From Tolypothrix sp. NIES-4075 (GTDB lineage: Bacteria > Cyanobacteriota > Cyanobacteriia > Cyanobacteriales > Nostocaceae): a stretch of DNA of 64,000 nucleotides. Shown piece after piece: positions 32,945-42,124 of the stretch (position 1 is the stretch's first letter; every line of letters starts with the position of its first letter). Made by a program: the position numbers and the translations under genes. The DNA lies in contig NZ_BDUC01000005.1 in assembly GCF_002218085.1 (NCBI RefSeq), positions 386,473 to 450,472 on the forward strand, read 5' to 3'. The notes under the pieces are model-generated. The model had not been told where the DNA came from and ran no database searches. It was given only the letters and a program-made list of their open reading frames with translations.

Positions 32945-35155
32945 TTACGCAAATTCATAGCGGTTTTTACCTAAGTGCTTGGCACGATACATCGCGGTAT
33001 CTGCAAGTTTTACCAAAGTTTCGCAGTCGTGGCTGTTAATTGGATAGATACTGATGCCAATACTGGCGGAGACTCTGGTAGTATATTCGTCGAAAACAAT
33101 TGGCTCGGTAATGGTTGTGAGAATTTTTTCGGCGACTCTTGCTGCAACTTTCATATTGGGAATTGCGCGTAAAATCACGGTAAATTCATCGCCACCCAAA
33201 CGGCAAACGGTATCAGTGCCGCGCAAAGAGTTGTTGAGTCGCTGGGCAATCGTCACCAACACGCGATCGCCGATCTCGTGTCCAAAAGTATCATTAACTT
33301 GCTTAAAGCCATCTAAATCAATAAACAGCAGTGCTAGTAACAAATTGTTACTTTGCGCCCATTCTAGCGACTCGTGAAGTTGTTCGGCGAAAGATTTGCG
33401 ATTGGGTAGACCGGTGAGCGGATCGTGATAGGCAAGATAACGCATCTGGTCTTCTTTGCGTTTTAATTCATCGTTTGATTGGAATAACTTATCAGCAGTG
33501 TCCTGGAGTTGTTTTTCAAACAATTTGCGTTGCGTAATATCACGAATAACTCCAACTAAAAAGAAATTACCAGCGGCATCTTTGTGAAGCGATCGCTTAG
33601 TAGCAATCAGATGAGTCTTACCAACAGCGTCGGTAAATTCTTCTTCATTTTCTTGGGGTTCTTGACTCCAAAGCACCAGATTATCTTGTCGGCGAAAAAC
33701 ATCAGCTTGATGTTTGGGGAAAAAGTCATAGTCTGACTTTTCAATTAACATAGTTTTCGGATAACCGAGAAATTGACAATATGCCTCATTTAAAACAATC
33801 CATTGATGTTTTTCATTTTTGACAAAAATTGGGTCAGGAATCGTATTAATCACTTGACCTAAAAACTCTTTAGAGCGTTTTAACTCTTCTTGCATGTGAG
33901 CGAGTTGATAAGTCAGCACAACAGCTGAACTGCAAAAGGTAAGCAACCCAGGTAAGATTGGTATCCACCAACCATCAATAAAAGCAACATAAGCATAACC
34001 AGTTAGCAGCAAACAACAAAAAACTATACTTAAGGCACTAATACAAGGGCGTTGTATTCGCCGTCTGGTAGCAACTCCCAAATAAGCCCAAGCGAAAATC
34101 CACAAACATTCGATTTCATCAGACCAAACTTTTAATAAAGGTCGTCCTTCCAGGGCGGCTCTAATTAACTCACTGATAAAATAGGCTTGTAATTCGATGC
34201 CAGCTACAGGCTGAACCGTGCCCAACAAACGGCTGGAGTATGGTATTAATACATAATCTGGGAGACTCGGCGCAGTCGAACCAATTAGCACAATCGAATC
34301 GCTAATCCAGTCTTTTGGTACTCGGTTAGCTAGCACATCAATGAGAGAAACCTGACGAAAAGGACAGGTTTTTACTTTCAACTTATTGCAGGCTGGTTTA
34401 GGAAAGTTAGACAAAATTTGGTAGCCTTTAGCATCAGCTTGTACATAAGCACCATCATTCCGTTCAAAACGATGAAATACTGCTTTACCCAACTGCAAAT
34501 AATTATGATTGCTGGCTGCTTTCTTGGGAGTAATACCCTCGTTCTTTAAATATAGTAAAGCCAGCTTCAATGCAAAACTTTCATGTGATTTACTATTGAT
34601 GTCGTGCGAATACAACAAGCTGCGACGTATTTTGCCATCACCATCTAACACCACATTATTAAAACCAACTTGATCGCGATCGCTTAGTTCCCGTGGGGCG
34701 GAAACAATAGTATTTTTGTTATGTCCCAGTAATTCAATGCCAACCAAATTTGGCATCGACTTGTAAGCCTCAACTAGATTAGAATGTCCTGGCTCAACTG
34801 GCAAATCTCGATATATATCTAAACCAATAGCACGAGGTTTGTGGACTTTTAGTTTCTCTAATAGGGAAGCGATCGCCTTATCTGGAATGGGCCAAGACTT
34901 TACTTGGCGCAAAGAAGCTTCATCAATCGCTACAATAGTAATATGGTTTTCTGGCGCTTCATCTGGACGTAAGCGGAAAAATTGATCCAAAGCTGCCCAC
35001 TCTAAGGATTGCAATAACCCAAAAGACCGCAAAACTAAGATGCAGACTGCTACGCAGAAGGCAGTAATCAATTCCCTGTATTTTCGACCAAGCGTTTTTT
35101 TGCGTCTAAATAGTAACTTCAAAAAACGCTTGCCTAGCTGCTTACTCATTCCCAT
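32945..35155 (-). CDS. CHASE2-PAS-GGDEF diguanylate cyclase
   Basis: 736 residues. One membrane segment (about 28-48), a CHASE2 extracellular sensor domain (about 50-330, HITIVAIDEASLR, RAIGLDIYRDLP, VLIGSTAPSLPDYVLIPYS), a cluster of further membrane segments (about 345-415), a PAS domain (about 430-545), and a GGDEF domain (about 570-735) with the intact active site RLGGDEF and, five residues before it, the inhibitory I-site RGTD. It should make cyclic di-GMP in response to an extracytoplasmic signal, with product feedback. It complements the EAL regulator at 1680-2897. The ligand is unknown. Confidence 0.93.
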   Translation of the reverse strand: MGMSKQLGKRFLKLLFRRKKTLGRKYRELITAFCVAVCILVLRSFGLLQSLEWAALDQFFRLRPDEAPENHITIVAIDEASLRQVKSWPIPDKAIASLLEKLKVHKPRAIGLDIYRDLPVEPGHSNLVEAYKSMPNLVGIELLGHNKNTIVSAPRELSDRDQVGFNNVVLDGDGKIRRSLLYSHDINSKSHESFALKLALLYLKNEGITPKKAASNHNYLQLGKAVFHRFERNDGAYVQADAKGYQILSNFPKPACNKLKVKTCPFRQVSLIDVLANRVPKDWISDSIVLIGSTAPSLPDYVLIPYSSRLLGTVQPVAGIELQAYFISELIRAALEGRPLLKVWSDEIECLWIFAWAYLGVATRRRIQRPCISALSIVFCCLLLTGYAYVAFIDGWWIPILPGLLTFCSSAVVLTYQLAHMQEELKRSKEFLGQVINTIPDPIFVKNEKHQWIVLNEAYCQFLGYPKTMLIEKSDYDFFPKHQADVFRRQDNLVLWSQEPQENEEEFTDAVGKTHLIATKRSLHKDAAGNFFLVGVIRDITQRKLFEKQLQDTADKLFQSNDELKRKEDQMRYLAYHDPLTGLPNRKSFAEQLHESLEWAQSNNLLLALLFIDLDGFKQVNDTFGHEIGDRVLVTIAQRLNNSLRGTDTVCRLGGDEFTVILRAIPNMKVAARVAEKILTTITEPIVFDEYTTRVSASIGISIYPINSHDCETLVKLADTAMYRAKHLGKNRYEFA

Positions 35156-35719
35156 TACCTAATGCGAGACAAACATTTTCTCCTATATAAAACCTAGACA
35201 AAGCTAGACATTACTTGACGTTTCAATGGGAGCATGGGAGCGGTTATCCCTTAACGTCCAGACACGGTTTAGCCAACCGTGCATATTTTTCGAGATTTTG
35301 AGATGCATTTAAATCTCGGTCAGCAGTGTATTGACATTTCTGACATACATAAACCCGCTCAGAAAGACTAATTTCTTGAATTTCTCCACAATTTTAACAA
35401 GTCTTACTAGATGGGTAAAATCTATCCACTTTTACGACAGTTCCACCATATCTAATTACTTTATATTCTACTTGTCTACGAAATTCATAAAAATTGGCAT
35501 CACTGAATGTTGTCAACACGCTTATGTTTTACCATTCAATTATGCAACCATCACGCATAGTAACGCTGGCTTTGATAACAATTTTCTTGTTTAAGTATAA
35601 ATACTGCTAAGAGAAATCAAAACAAACACAAAAAAGTCAACTAAAAGCAAAATGTCGGCTGCATTCAGTTGACTTTTTCAGGTGAAACCAAATCACCGAA
35701 AATAAACTTGTCAAAACAA
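35156..35719. other. Intergenic region holding a tnpB remnant
   Basis: 564 bases between the cyclase and VKOR genes. A decayed TnpB end fills 35244-35535. To its right (35595-35719) no gene is seen; gttgactttt / aaaagtcaac arms (about 35633-35674) form a hairpin that could end the leftward VKOR transcript. Confidence 0.55.
35244..35535 (-). pseudogene. IS200/IS605-type TnpB (OrfB), 3' remnant
   Basis: The minus strand reads, in order, SDANFYEFRRQVEYKV, RYGGTVVKVDRFYPSSKTC, stop, NCGEIQEISLSERVYVC, QKCQYTADRDLNASQNL and KPCLDVKG. This is the C-terminal RuvC/zinc-finger part of TnpB, including the second CxxC and the DRDxNA motif. The zinc-finger triplet between C and NCG, normally serine, is TAA (a TCA to TAA change). 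Further upstream the likeness to 'MVK..' TnpB sequence continues only in another frame. The N-terminal two thirds are missing. So it is a dead fragment. Confidence 0.88.
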
Positions 35720-36721
35720 TTACTTAAAATACTTGAAATTCGTCGAACCTGTGTAACCAGAATTTGTTGCTAGTTCCTGCAAGTTTTGCACTCCCCCATA
35801 ACTTTTACCATTGATGATCCAAGTAGGGAAACCCTCTATTTTAGCGGCTTTACACAATTCTGGTTTACCTTTTGGACTATCGCCAGCACATTCAACTTTG
35901 ACATTATTTGTCTCGATTTCTTTGTAAGCTTCTTTACCAAAAAGTAGCTTCTGTTCGTGGCAGTGAGGACACCAATAAGCAACGTATTCTTTAGCACCTA
36001 TTTTCGCCAAATGGCGTGCTAGCGCTAATTCTGATTCACCAGATTTGGTGGTAATTTCCCAACCGAATTCGGGATTGGGCGCTACTGTTGGTGTAAAGCT
36101 AATTTGTACAGGTTTGCCAGAAGTTGATTCAGCGATCGCACCTGATGGATTGACACCAGCATAAACGCCTAAAGTGCCAATTAGCGTCACCATGCCAACA
36201 ATAATTGCCGTAAAAAATATTTGTCCCAAATCTTCCCAAACATGACCGATAAGCGTCAGCACCAAAAGACTCAGAGAAAATAAACCTGAACCAATACAGT
36301 AAGGACAAAAAGCTTTAAGTTGGAAGAAAAGCACGTACATTAAGTACCCGCTGAAAACTGTCATGGCGATCGCTCCCGCTAGCAGCAGCAACCATGTGAC
36401 ATTTTCCAGCTTTTGACGCTTGTCTTTATTTTCCTTACTTTCAGCTCCTTTAATTGCTAAGGGAGCCAAAGCAAATATCAACATGCTTGTGTATGCCAAA
36501 AATCCAAACAGAGCTAATGGCTGACCAAAAACTGTTCCCCAAGGACTAGAAAGAACATCATTACAGCCTTTAGCACCAGCCTGTGCCACACAAGCCGCTT
36601 TTCCTCCGGTTAACTTTTCAAACGTGAGATAAGCTGTGGTCAAGGCACCACATGCAGCGATCGCGGCAATCAAGATACGCGACCATCTTTGAATCCAAGG
36701 TGTAGAACGACGGCGAATCAT
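35720..36721 (-). CDS. VKOR-thioredoxin fusion protein
   Basis: 333 residues. The N-terminal part has four to five membrane segments with the VKOR cysteines: a loop pair C44/C53 and the catalytic CPYC at C139-C142. A C-terminal thioredoxin-like domain faces the lumen or periplasm with WCPHC (C251, C254). The family, also in plant plastids (LTO1), makes disulfide bonds in exported proteins using quinone as acceptor, and in plants is needed for photosystem II assembly. All key cysteines are present. Confidence 0.93.
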   Translation of the reverse strand: MIRRRSTPWIQRWSRILIAAIAACGALTTAYLTFEKLTGGKAACVAQAGAKGCNDVLSSPWGTVFGQPLALFGFLAYTSMLIFALAPLAIKGAESKENKDKRQKLENVTWLLLLAGAIAMTVFSGYLMYVLFFQLKAFCPYCIGSGLFSLSLLVLTLIGHVWEDLGQIFFTAIIVGMVTLIGTLGVYAGVNPSGAIAESTSGKPVQISFTPTVAPNPEFGWEITTKSGESELALARHLAKIGAKEYVAYWCPHCHEQKLLFGKEAYKEIETNNVKVECAGDSPKGKPELCKAAKIEGFPTWIINGKSYGGVQNLQELATNSGYTGSTNFKYFK

Positions 36722-36862
36722 AACCTAAACAACAATAAATGAGGATTGGGAATAGTTAGTTGTTGGTTGTTAGTTGGAGAATTGGAAAATCCCTAACTTC
36801 TAACTCCTAACTTGTAACTACTAACTACTAACTCCTAACTACTAACCACTAACTACCAACTC
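36722..36862. repeat. taactcctaac / ttagttgttgg repeat tract
   Basis: The left side has tagttagttgttggttgttag, the right side has many ctaactcctaactac units, so the two sides are roughly complementary. No gene. Confidence 0.75.
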
Positions 36863-37699
36863 CTAACCAATTAAAATTGATTTTTTTTCAGCCTTAGAGT
36901 TCCAACTTTGATGTGCGGCTTCGACAAATTGACTTACGCGAATCGGGTCAATTGGTTGCTCGATACGACCGTGGCGTTTTAGAGAACTGGAAACAATCAC
37001 ACCATCTGCTGCCTGCAACAGTGTAGCAATATTTTCCCAACTCGCCCCACTACCGATAAATACCGGGGTATCATTTGCTGCACCCGAAGCTAATTCTAAA
37101 TCTTCTTCGTTCGGAGGACTACCAGTAGCCCAACCGGACAAAATCACGGCATCTGCCAAACCCCTTTCAATTGTATCTTTCACGGCGACGGTGAGATTTG
37201 GGGAACTTAAAGGACGGGCGTGTTTGACCAACACATCAGCAAAAATTTTCACATCGCTGCCTAACTCCCGTCGATAGCGCAATAATTCATGTGCTTCACC
37301 TTCAATTAATCCTTGATCGGTTGCCATGACGCCTGTGAGGACGTTGACGCGGATAAATTGCGCCCGGACACAGGTGGCGATCGCCATCGCACTTAATGCA
37401 TCATTCCGCAAAACATTTAACCCTATAGGCAGCGTCACCAAATTCTGTATCCGCTGCACCACCACAGTCATGGCACTCACAACCGCCGGATCTACTTTAT
37501 TTTTGGTAAACGGCGCATCGAAAAAGTTTTCTACAATAATCCCGTCAACACCTCCACTCATAAGGGCTGTTGCTTCTTGTTCGGCGCGGTCTATTACCGC
37601 TTTGAGGCTACCTCCCCAACGGGGGGAAGTCAGCAGCGGTAGTAGGTGAACTACGCCAATAATCGGTGTTTTGGTTTTAAATAGCTGATATAAGTCCAC
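36863..37699 (-). CDS. btpA: BtpA family protein (photosystem I biogenesis)
   Basis: 278 residues, the family length. TIM-barrel-type sequence with IIGVVHLLPL, GGVDGIIVENFFDAPF, GLNVLRNDALSAMAIA, FIRVNVLTGVMATDQG and ADGVIVSSSLKRHG, all typical of BtpA. In Synechocystis BtpA is a thylakoid-associated protein needed to stabilise photosystem I reaction-centre proteins. It is located downstream of a repeat tract and has no operon partner. Confidence 0.93.
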   Translation of the reverse strand: MDLYQLFKTKTPIIGVVHLLPLLTSPRWGGSLKAVIDRAEQEATALMSGGVDGIIVENFFDAPFTKNKVDPAVVSAMTVVVQRIQNLVTLPIGLNVLRNDALSAMAIATCVRAQFIRVNVLTGVMATDQGLIEGEAHELLRYRRELGSDVKIFADVLVKHARPLSSPNLTVAVKDTIERGLADAVILSGWATGSPPNEEDLELASGAANDTPVFIGSGASWENIATLLQAADGVIVSSSLKRHGRIEQPIDPIRVSQFVEAAHQSWNSKAEKKSILIG

Positions 37700-37964
37700 G
37701 TCTTTAACCCGCTTTGCTCCAGTCCAAAGTCAATAGTCACGCATTCAATAGTCTAAAGTCACGCATTCAATGGTCAATAGTCTAAAGTCCAAGGATGTTT
37801 GACCATTGACCATTGCCCATTAACTCTTGACTCTTGACTCTTGACCATTAACTCATTACCAATGACTGATGACAAATTTGTTTAAAACAGTTTGTTTTAC
37901 TGCCTCCCCCTTGAGATGGAAATTGCCGTAAAACATTCCATAAGATATGTTAAGATAAAAACTG

Positions 37965-38190
37965 GCTACAAGAGGAGTTTGCCACTCACAAAACGCGAGG
38001 CACTTTCAAAGTAGTTTAGGTGTTTCGCCGACCCATCTAGCGGAAGGCAATACCTGAGCGCAAGGTGAGCTTACCGTACAGGCGTAGTCGCGAGTTGCGA
38101 TTTCCCAAAGGGCGAGCGACTTCTCACAACCAGCCCTTAGGGCGGCTTCCCGATGGGTAAATTAACAACCCACACCCTGCGGTAGTGTAA
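37965..38190 (+). ncRNA. Candidate structured RNA or inserted palindromic element
   Basis: Several nested inverted repeats: ACCCATC (38031-38037) with GATGGGT (38152-38158) closes a domain of about 125 bases; inside it GTCGC (about 38086) with GCGAC (about 38116), and AGCCC/GGGCGGCT (about 38132-38147). A promoter-like sequence precedes it and a terminator-like hairpin follows. It does not match rnpB, tmRNA, SRP RNA or a cobalamin riboswitch as I know them; 6S RNA cannot be excluded. Strand is inferred from the promoter and terminator. Confidence 0.35.
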
Positions 38191-38221
38191 AATACAACAG
38201 GTTATTTGTTAAAATATATTA

Positions 38222-38256
38222 AAAGTGTTCTATTTATCCGAAGACACTTTAGTTTT
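38222..38256 (+). terminator. Possible terminator
   Basis: AAAGTGT (38222-38228) pairs with ACACTTT (38244-38250), followed by AGTTTT. The stem is short with a 15-base loop, so it is weak. Confidence 0.4.
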
Positions 38257-38445
38257 ACCCTAGGAAACAGATAATAAGAATATCATAGCATGAGCTCTAT
38301 TTACTAATTAGAGTGAGAGTAATGCTGGGCAATTGAGTGCGTCAATCGCCTTTACTGTCTAAGAACAAGGGTGTGTATGACTAAGAACTCACAAAACGCG
38401 ATCTAGTAGTTGAGTGTTGAACAAACAAAGAAGATTCTTTATAAT

Positions 38446-39783
38446 ATGGGTGATAAGCCAACAATTGCAATTTCTCACCTGGGCTGCGAGAAAAATCGAA
38501 TTGATACAGAACACATGTTAGGACTGCTGGTAGAAGCAGGCTATGGTGTAGATAGTAATGAAGATTTAGCAGATTACGTTATTGTCAATACTTGTAGTTT
38601 TATTGAAGCGGCAAGAGAAGAATCGGTAAAGACATTAGTAGAACTGGCGGAAGCGAATAAAAAAATCGTGATCGCAGGTTGTATGGCGCAGCACTTCCAA
38701 GCGCAGTTATTGGAAGAGTTGCCAGAAGCAGTAGCGGTAGTAGGTACTGGCGATTATCACAAAATAGTTGATGTAATTAAGCGGGTACAACAAGGAGAAC
38801 GAGTCAAGCTTGTTAGTGCCGAACCGACCTATATCGCTGATGAAACCACACCGCGCTATCGGACGACAAGCGAGGGTGTAGCCTACCTGCGGGTAGCCGA
38901 AGGATGTGATTATCGTTGTGCGTTTTGTATTATTCCTTATCTGCGGGGAAATCAGCGATCGCGTACTATTGAATCGATTGTCAAAGAAGCGCAACAGCTA
39001 GCGAGTCAAGGTGTAAAAGAAATAATTTTAATTTCCCAAATCACCACCAATTATGGATTAGATATCTACGGCGAGCCAAAATTAGCGGAATTACTTCGCG
39101 CTTTGGCAAAAGTAGATGTACCGTGGATAAGGATGCACTACGCTTATCCGACCGGATTGACTCCAGAAGCCATTAAAGCGATAAAAGAAACACCTAACGT
39201 ATTACCTTATTTAGATTTGCCCTTGCAACATTCCCATCCAGAAGTTCTGCGTGCCATGAACCGTCCTTGGCAAGGACGGGTAAATGATGGGATCATTGAG
39301 CGCATTAAAACCGCGCTACCAGAAGCAGTACTGCGGACAACATTTATAGTTGGCTATCCTGGGGAAACACAAGAGCATTTCGAGCATCTGCTACAGTTCG
39401 TCGAGCGGCATGAATTCGATCACGTTGGTGTCTTTACGTTTTCCCCAGAGGAAGGAACTCCTGCTCATAACTTACCAAATCAATTGTCCCAAGAATTGAT
39501 GGAAGAACGCCGTTCAGCATTGATGGAACTTCAACAACCGATTTCTTGGAAGAAAAATCAGCAGGAAGTGGGCAAAGTTGTTGATGTGCTGATTGAGCAA
39601 CAAAATCCGGAAACTGGAGAATTAATCGGTCGTTCTGGGAGATTTTCTCCAGAAGTCGATGGACAGGTATATGTAAAAGGCGAAGCGAAGCTAGGAGAAA
39701 TTTTCCCAGTCGCAATCCACAGCGCTGATACATATGACCTTTATGGTCAAGTGGTCAATACTAACAAGCTAAGTGTCGGTTAA
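38446..39783 (+). CDS. rimO: Ribosomal protein uS12 methylthiotransferase RimO
   Basis: 445 residues from the ATG at 38446 ([20 protein letters not shown]), which is where close family members start; an in-frame TTG at 38410 would add twelve residues. The N-terminal methylthiotransferase domain has three cluster cysteines ([19 protein letters not shown]); the radical-SAM domain has CDYRCAFC; a TRAM domain ends it. It adds a methylthio group to an aspartate of ribosomal protein S12. It is 34 bases upstream of the DEAD-box helicase gene. Confidence 0.95.
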   Translation: MGDKPTIAISHLGCEKNRIDTEHMLGLLVEAGYGVDSNEDLADYVIVNTCSFIEAAREESVKTLVELAEANKKIVIAGCMAQHFQAQLLEELPEAVAVVGTGDYHKIVDVIKRVQQGERVKLVSAEPTYIADETTPRYRTTSEGVAYLRVAEGCDYRCAFCIIPYLRGNQRSRTIESIVKEAQQLASQGVKEIILISQITTNYGLDIYGEPKLAELLRALAKVDVPWIRMHYAYPTGLTPEAIKAIKETPNVLPYLDLPLQHSHPEVLRAMNRPWQGRVNDGIIERIKTALPEAVLRTTFIVGYPGETQEHFEHLLQFVERHEFDHVGVFTFSPEEGTPAHNLPNQLSQELMEERRSALMELQQPISWKKNQQEVGKVVDVLIEQQNPETGELIGRSGRFSPEVDGQVYVKGEAKLGEIFPVAIHSADTYDLYGQVVNTNKLSVG

Positions 39784-39817
39784 AGAGTCCAAATCAAAAT
39801 AAATCTTAGGAGAATTA

Positions 39818-41350
39818 ATGAATCTTTTTGCAGAATTAGGTATTTCGGCTGAACGCGCTGAACAACTAGAAAAACTAGGTTTCACTACACCAACCAATAT
39901 TCAAACGCAAGCAATTCCTCAACTATTAGCCGGTCGTGATGTCGTCGGTCAATCTCAAACAGGAACAGGCAAAACCGCAGCATTTTCACTGCCAATTTTA
40001 GAACAGCTTGATGTTAATCACAGAGCCGTGCAAGCCATAGTTTTGACTCCAACTCGTGAATTAGCAATGCAAGTTCACGACGCGATCGAGCAATTTATTG
40101 GTAATGATGGATTGCGCGTGTTGGCAATTTATGGTGGTCAATCAATTGAGCGCCAAATTTCCCAACTCAAGCGCGGGGTTCACATGGTCGTGGGTACACC
40201 AGGACGTGTGATCGACTTGCTCGATCGCGGCTGTTTAAAGCTCGATAGTGTCAAGTGGTTTGTGTTAGATGAAGCCGATGAAATGTTGAGCATGGGCTTT
40301 ATTGATGATGTAGAGAAAATTCTCTCACAAGCACCCAAAGAACGACAAACAGCTTTATTTTCGGCGACAATGCCGCCTTCGATTCGCTCGTTGGTAAACA
40401 GATTTTTGCGATCGCCTGCGACAGTAACAGTCGAACAGCCAAAAGCCGCACCAAATAAAATCAATCAAGTAGCTTACTTGATTCCCCGTCACTGGACAAA
40501 AGCTAAAGCTTTACAACCGATTCTGGAAATGGAAGATCCAGAAACAGCTTTAATCTTTGTCCGCACCCGACGCACAGCCGCCGAACTCACCAGTCAATTG
40601 CAAGGAGCGGGTCATAGTGTCGATGAATACCACGGTGACTTGTCGCAACAAGCGCGGGAACGGTTATTAACTAGGTTCCGCAATCGTCAGGTGCGCTGGG
40701 TGGTAGCAACTGATATAGCGGCACGCGGTTTGGATGTCGATCAACTATCGCACGTCATCAACTTCGACTTACCCGATAGCCCAGAAACCTACGTCCACAG
40801 AATTGGTCGGACAGGTCGCGCTGGTAAAGAAGGAACCGCAATATCTTTAGTGCAGCCGTTTGAAAGACGCAAGCAGCAAGGTTTTGAGCGCCATGTGCGC
40901 CAAAGCTGGCATGTATTAACGATTCCCACACGCGCCCAAATTGAAGCGCGACACATCGACAAATTGCAAGAACAAGTGCGGGAAGCCTTAGCTGGCGAAC
41001 GTCTGGCTTCATTTTTGCCGATTGTCAGCGAATTAATTGAAAAATACGATCCGCAAGCGATCGCAGCTGCTGCATTGCAAATCGCTTACGATGAAACTCG
41101 TCCCGCTTGGCTGCAACAATCAGATGCTGACATTCCTTCTGAAGATATGTCCACTCCCAAGCCGAAGTTGGTTAAGCGTCGTGAAGGTTCAAGCGATCGC
41201 CCGCGTACTTCTTGGAATAAATCTGATGCTAATTCTGAAGAAGAAAGACGCGGTACTCCCAAGCCCAAACCTCGCATCACCCGTCGCAGTGATGTTTCTA
41301 TGACACCGAAAAAGCTTGGTTCACCTACTGCTAGAGAATCTGCTTCTTAA
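39818..41350 (+). CDS. DEAD-box RNA helicase
   Basis: 510 residues. Q motif (GFTTPTNIQTQAI), motif I SQTGTGKT, Ia PTRELA, Ib TPGRV, II DEAD, III SATMP, IV LIFVRTRR, V ATDIAARGLD, VI HRIGRTGRAG. A basic, Ser/Pro/Arg-rich tail (about 420-510) can hold RNA. It resembles CrhR/DeaD-type cyanobacterial helicases that remodel RNA during cold or redox stress. The Shine-Dalgarno TAGGAG lies eight bases before the ATG. A perfect 20-base palindrome follows the stop codon. Confidence 0.95.
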   Translation: MNLFAELGISAERAEQLEKLGFTTPTNIQTQAIPQLLAGRDVVGQSQTGTGKTAAFSLPILEQLDVNHRAVQAIVLTPTRELAMQVHDAIEQFIGNDGLRVLAIYGGQSIERQISQLKRGVHMVVGTPGRVIDLLDRGCLKLDSVKWFVLDEADEMLSMGFIDDVEKILSQAPKERQTALFSATMPPSIRSLVNRFLRSPATVTVEQPKAAPNKINQVAYLIPRHWTKAKALQPILEMEDPETALIFVRTRRTAAELTSQLQGAGHSVDEYHGDLSQQARERLLTRFRNRQVRWVVATDIAARGLDVDQLSHVINFDLPDSPETYVHRIGRTGRAGKEGTAISLVQPFERRKQQGFERHVRQSWHVLTIPTRAQIEARHIDKLQEQVREALAGERLASFLPIVSELIEKYDPQAIAAAALQIAYDETRPAWLQQSDADIPSEDMSTPKPKLVKRREGSSDRPRTSWNKSDANSEEERRGTPKPKPRITRRSDVSMTPKKLGSPTARESAS

Positions 41351-41367
41351 TTAAAAGTTAGGAGTAG

Positions 41368-41387
41368 AGACGCGAAATTTCGCGTCT
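41368..41387. repeat. Perfect 20-base palindrome AGACGCGAAATTTCGCGTCT
   Basis: Self-complementary throughout, inside a taaaagttaggagt repeat tract (41351-41475) downstream of the helicase gene. It could fold as a hairpin and help end transcription, but no U-run follows directly. Confidence 0.75.
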
Positions 41388-41503
41388 GTACAGAAGTTAA
41401 AAGTTAGGAAAAGCGGAGTTAGGAGTTAGGAATATAACTCTTAACTCTTAACTATTAATTCCTAACTTTTTATGATGGAGACAGAAGCATTCTCGGTGGT
41501 TTT

Positions 41504-42079
41504 ATGTTTACTATTACAGACTTAGAGCAACTGCAAGCCGAACATCCAGAATGGCAGATGGAACTGGTTGATGGGAGCGTGTTGGTTATGGGTCCATCTG
41601 ATTACGAGTCAGAAGAAATTGGTGCTGAGTTAATAAGACTACTTGCTAACTGGGTGCGTCCACAGAGATTAGGACGAGTTACAGGTTCTTCGGCTGGTTT
41701 TATTTTGCCAAGCTTAGAAGAAGACGTAAAAGAAGCTGATAAATTAAAGAGAAACTTACGCGCTCCGGATGTATCTTTTGTTCGTGCCGATCGCCTGAAA
41801 AGAACTAAGCGCGATTTTGTGGAATTAGTACCAGACTTGATGGTTGAAGTCAAATCTAAAAGCGATCGCCTCAAAACGCTACAAGAAAAGATTCAACTAT
41901 TTTTGCAACTTGGATCGACTGTGGGTATTTTAATTGACCCTGACGAATTAACTTTAACAATTTACCGACTTAACCAAGAACCGATAGTTTTACAAGATAA
42001 CGACAAGTTGACTTTACCAGATTTATTACCGGGTTGGGAGCTAACAGTATCAGAACTGTGGCCCCCTGTGTTTGAGTAG
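41504..42079 (+). CDS. Uma2 family (DUF820) putative endonuclease
   Basis: 191 residues. PD-(D/E)XK-like core: YESEEIGAELIRLLANWV, LRAPDVSFVRADR (Asp) and VELVPDLMVEVKSKSD (Asp ... Glu-x-Lys). The family is greatly expanded in filamentous cyanobacteria and is named Uma2; its role is not established. The core residues look intact. Two further members are in the window (48313-48933 and the broken gene at 53842-54381). Confidence 0.88.
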   Translation: MFTITDLEQLQAEHPEWQMELVDGSVLVMGPSDYESEEIGAELIRLLANWVRPQRLGRVTGSSAGFILPSLEEDVKEADKLKRNLRAPDVSFVRADRLKRTKRDFVELVPDLMVEVKSKSDRLKTLQEKIQLFLQLGSTVGILIDPDELTLTIYRLNQEPIVLQDNDKLTLPDLLPGWELTVSELWPPVFE

Positions 42080-42124
42080 TTAAGAAGCGTTTAAACGCAA
42101 AGGGTCGCGGAGTTTTATCTGTAA

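Larger units (their letters stand above)
37700..38409. other. Long intergenic region upstream of rimO
   Basis: About 710 bases without a gene. 37725-37860: tandem units such as caatagtctaaagtcacgcatt and ttgactcttgac. 37916-37965: a promoter-like TTGCCG, 17 bases, TATGTT. About 37965-38190: a GC-richer stretch with many inverted repeats (separate entry). 38222-38256: a terminator-like hairpin. The 15-mer ACTCACAAAACGCGA occurs at 37984-37998 and again at 38387-38401. Confidence 0.6.

Noticed and set aside
35331..35594. 87-codon plus-strand frame
   Set aside because: It is antisense to the tnpB remnant, which explains the sequence better.
37965..38190. rnpB, tmRNA or cobalamin riboswitch
   Set aside because: The conserved core sequences of these RNAs, as I know them, are not present.
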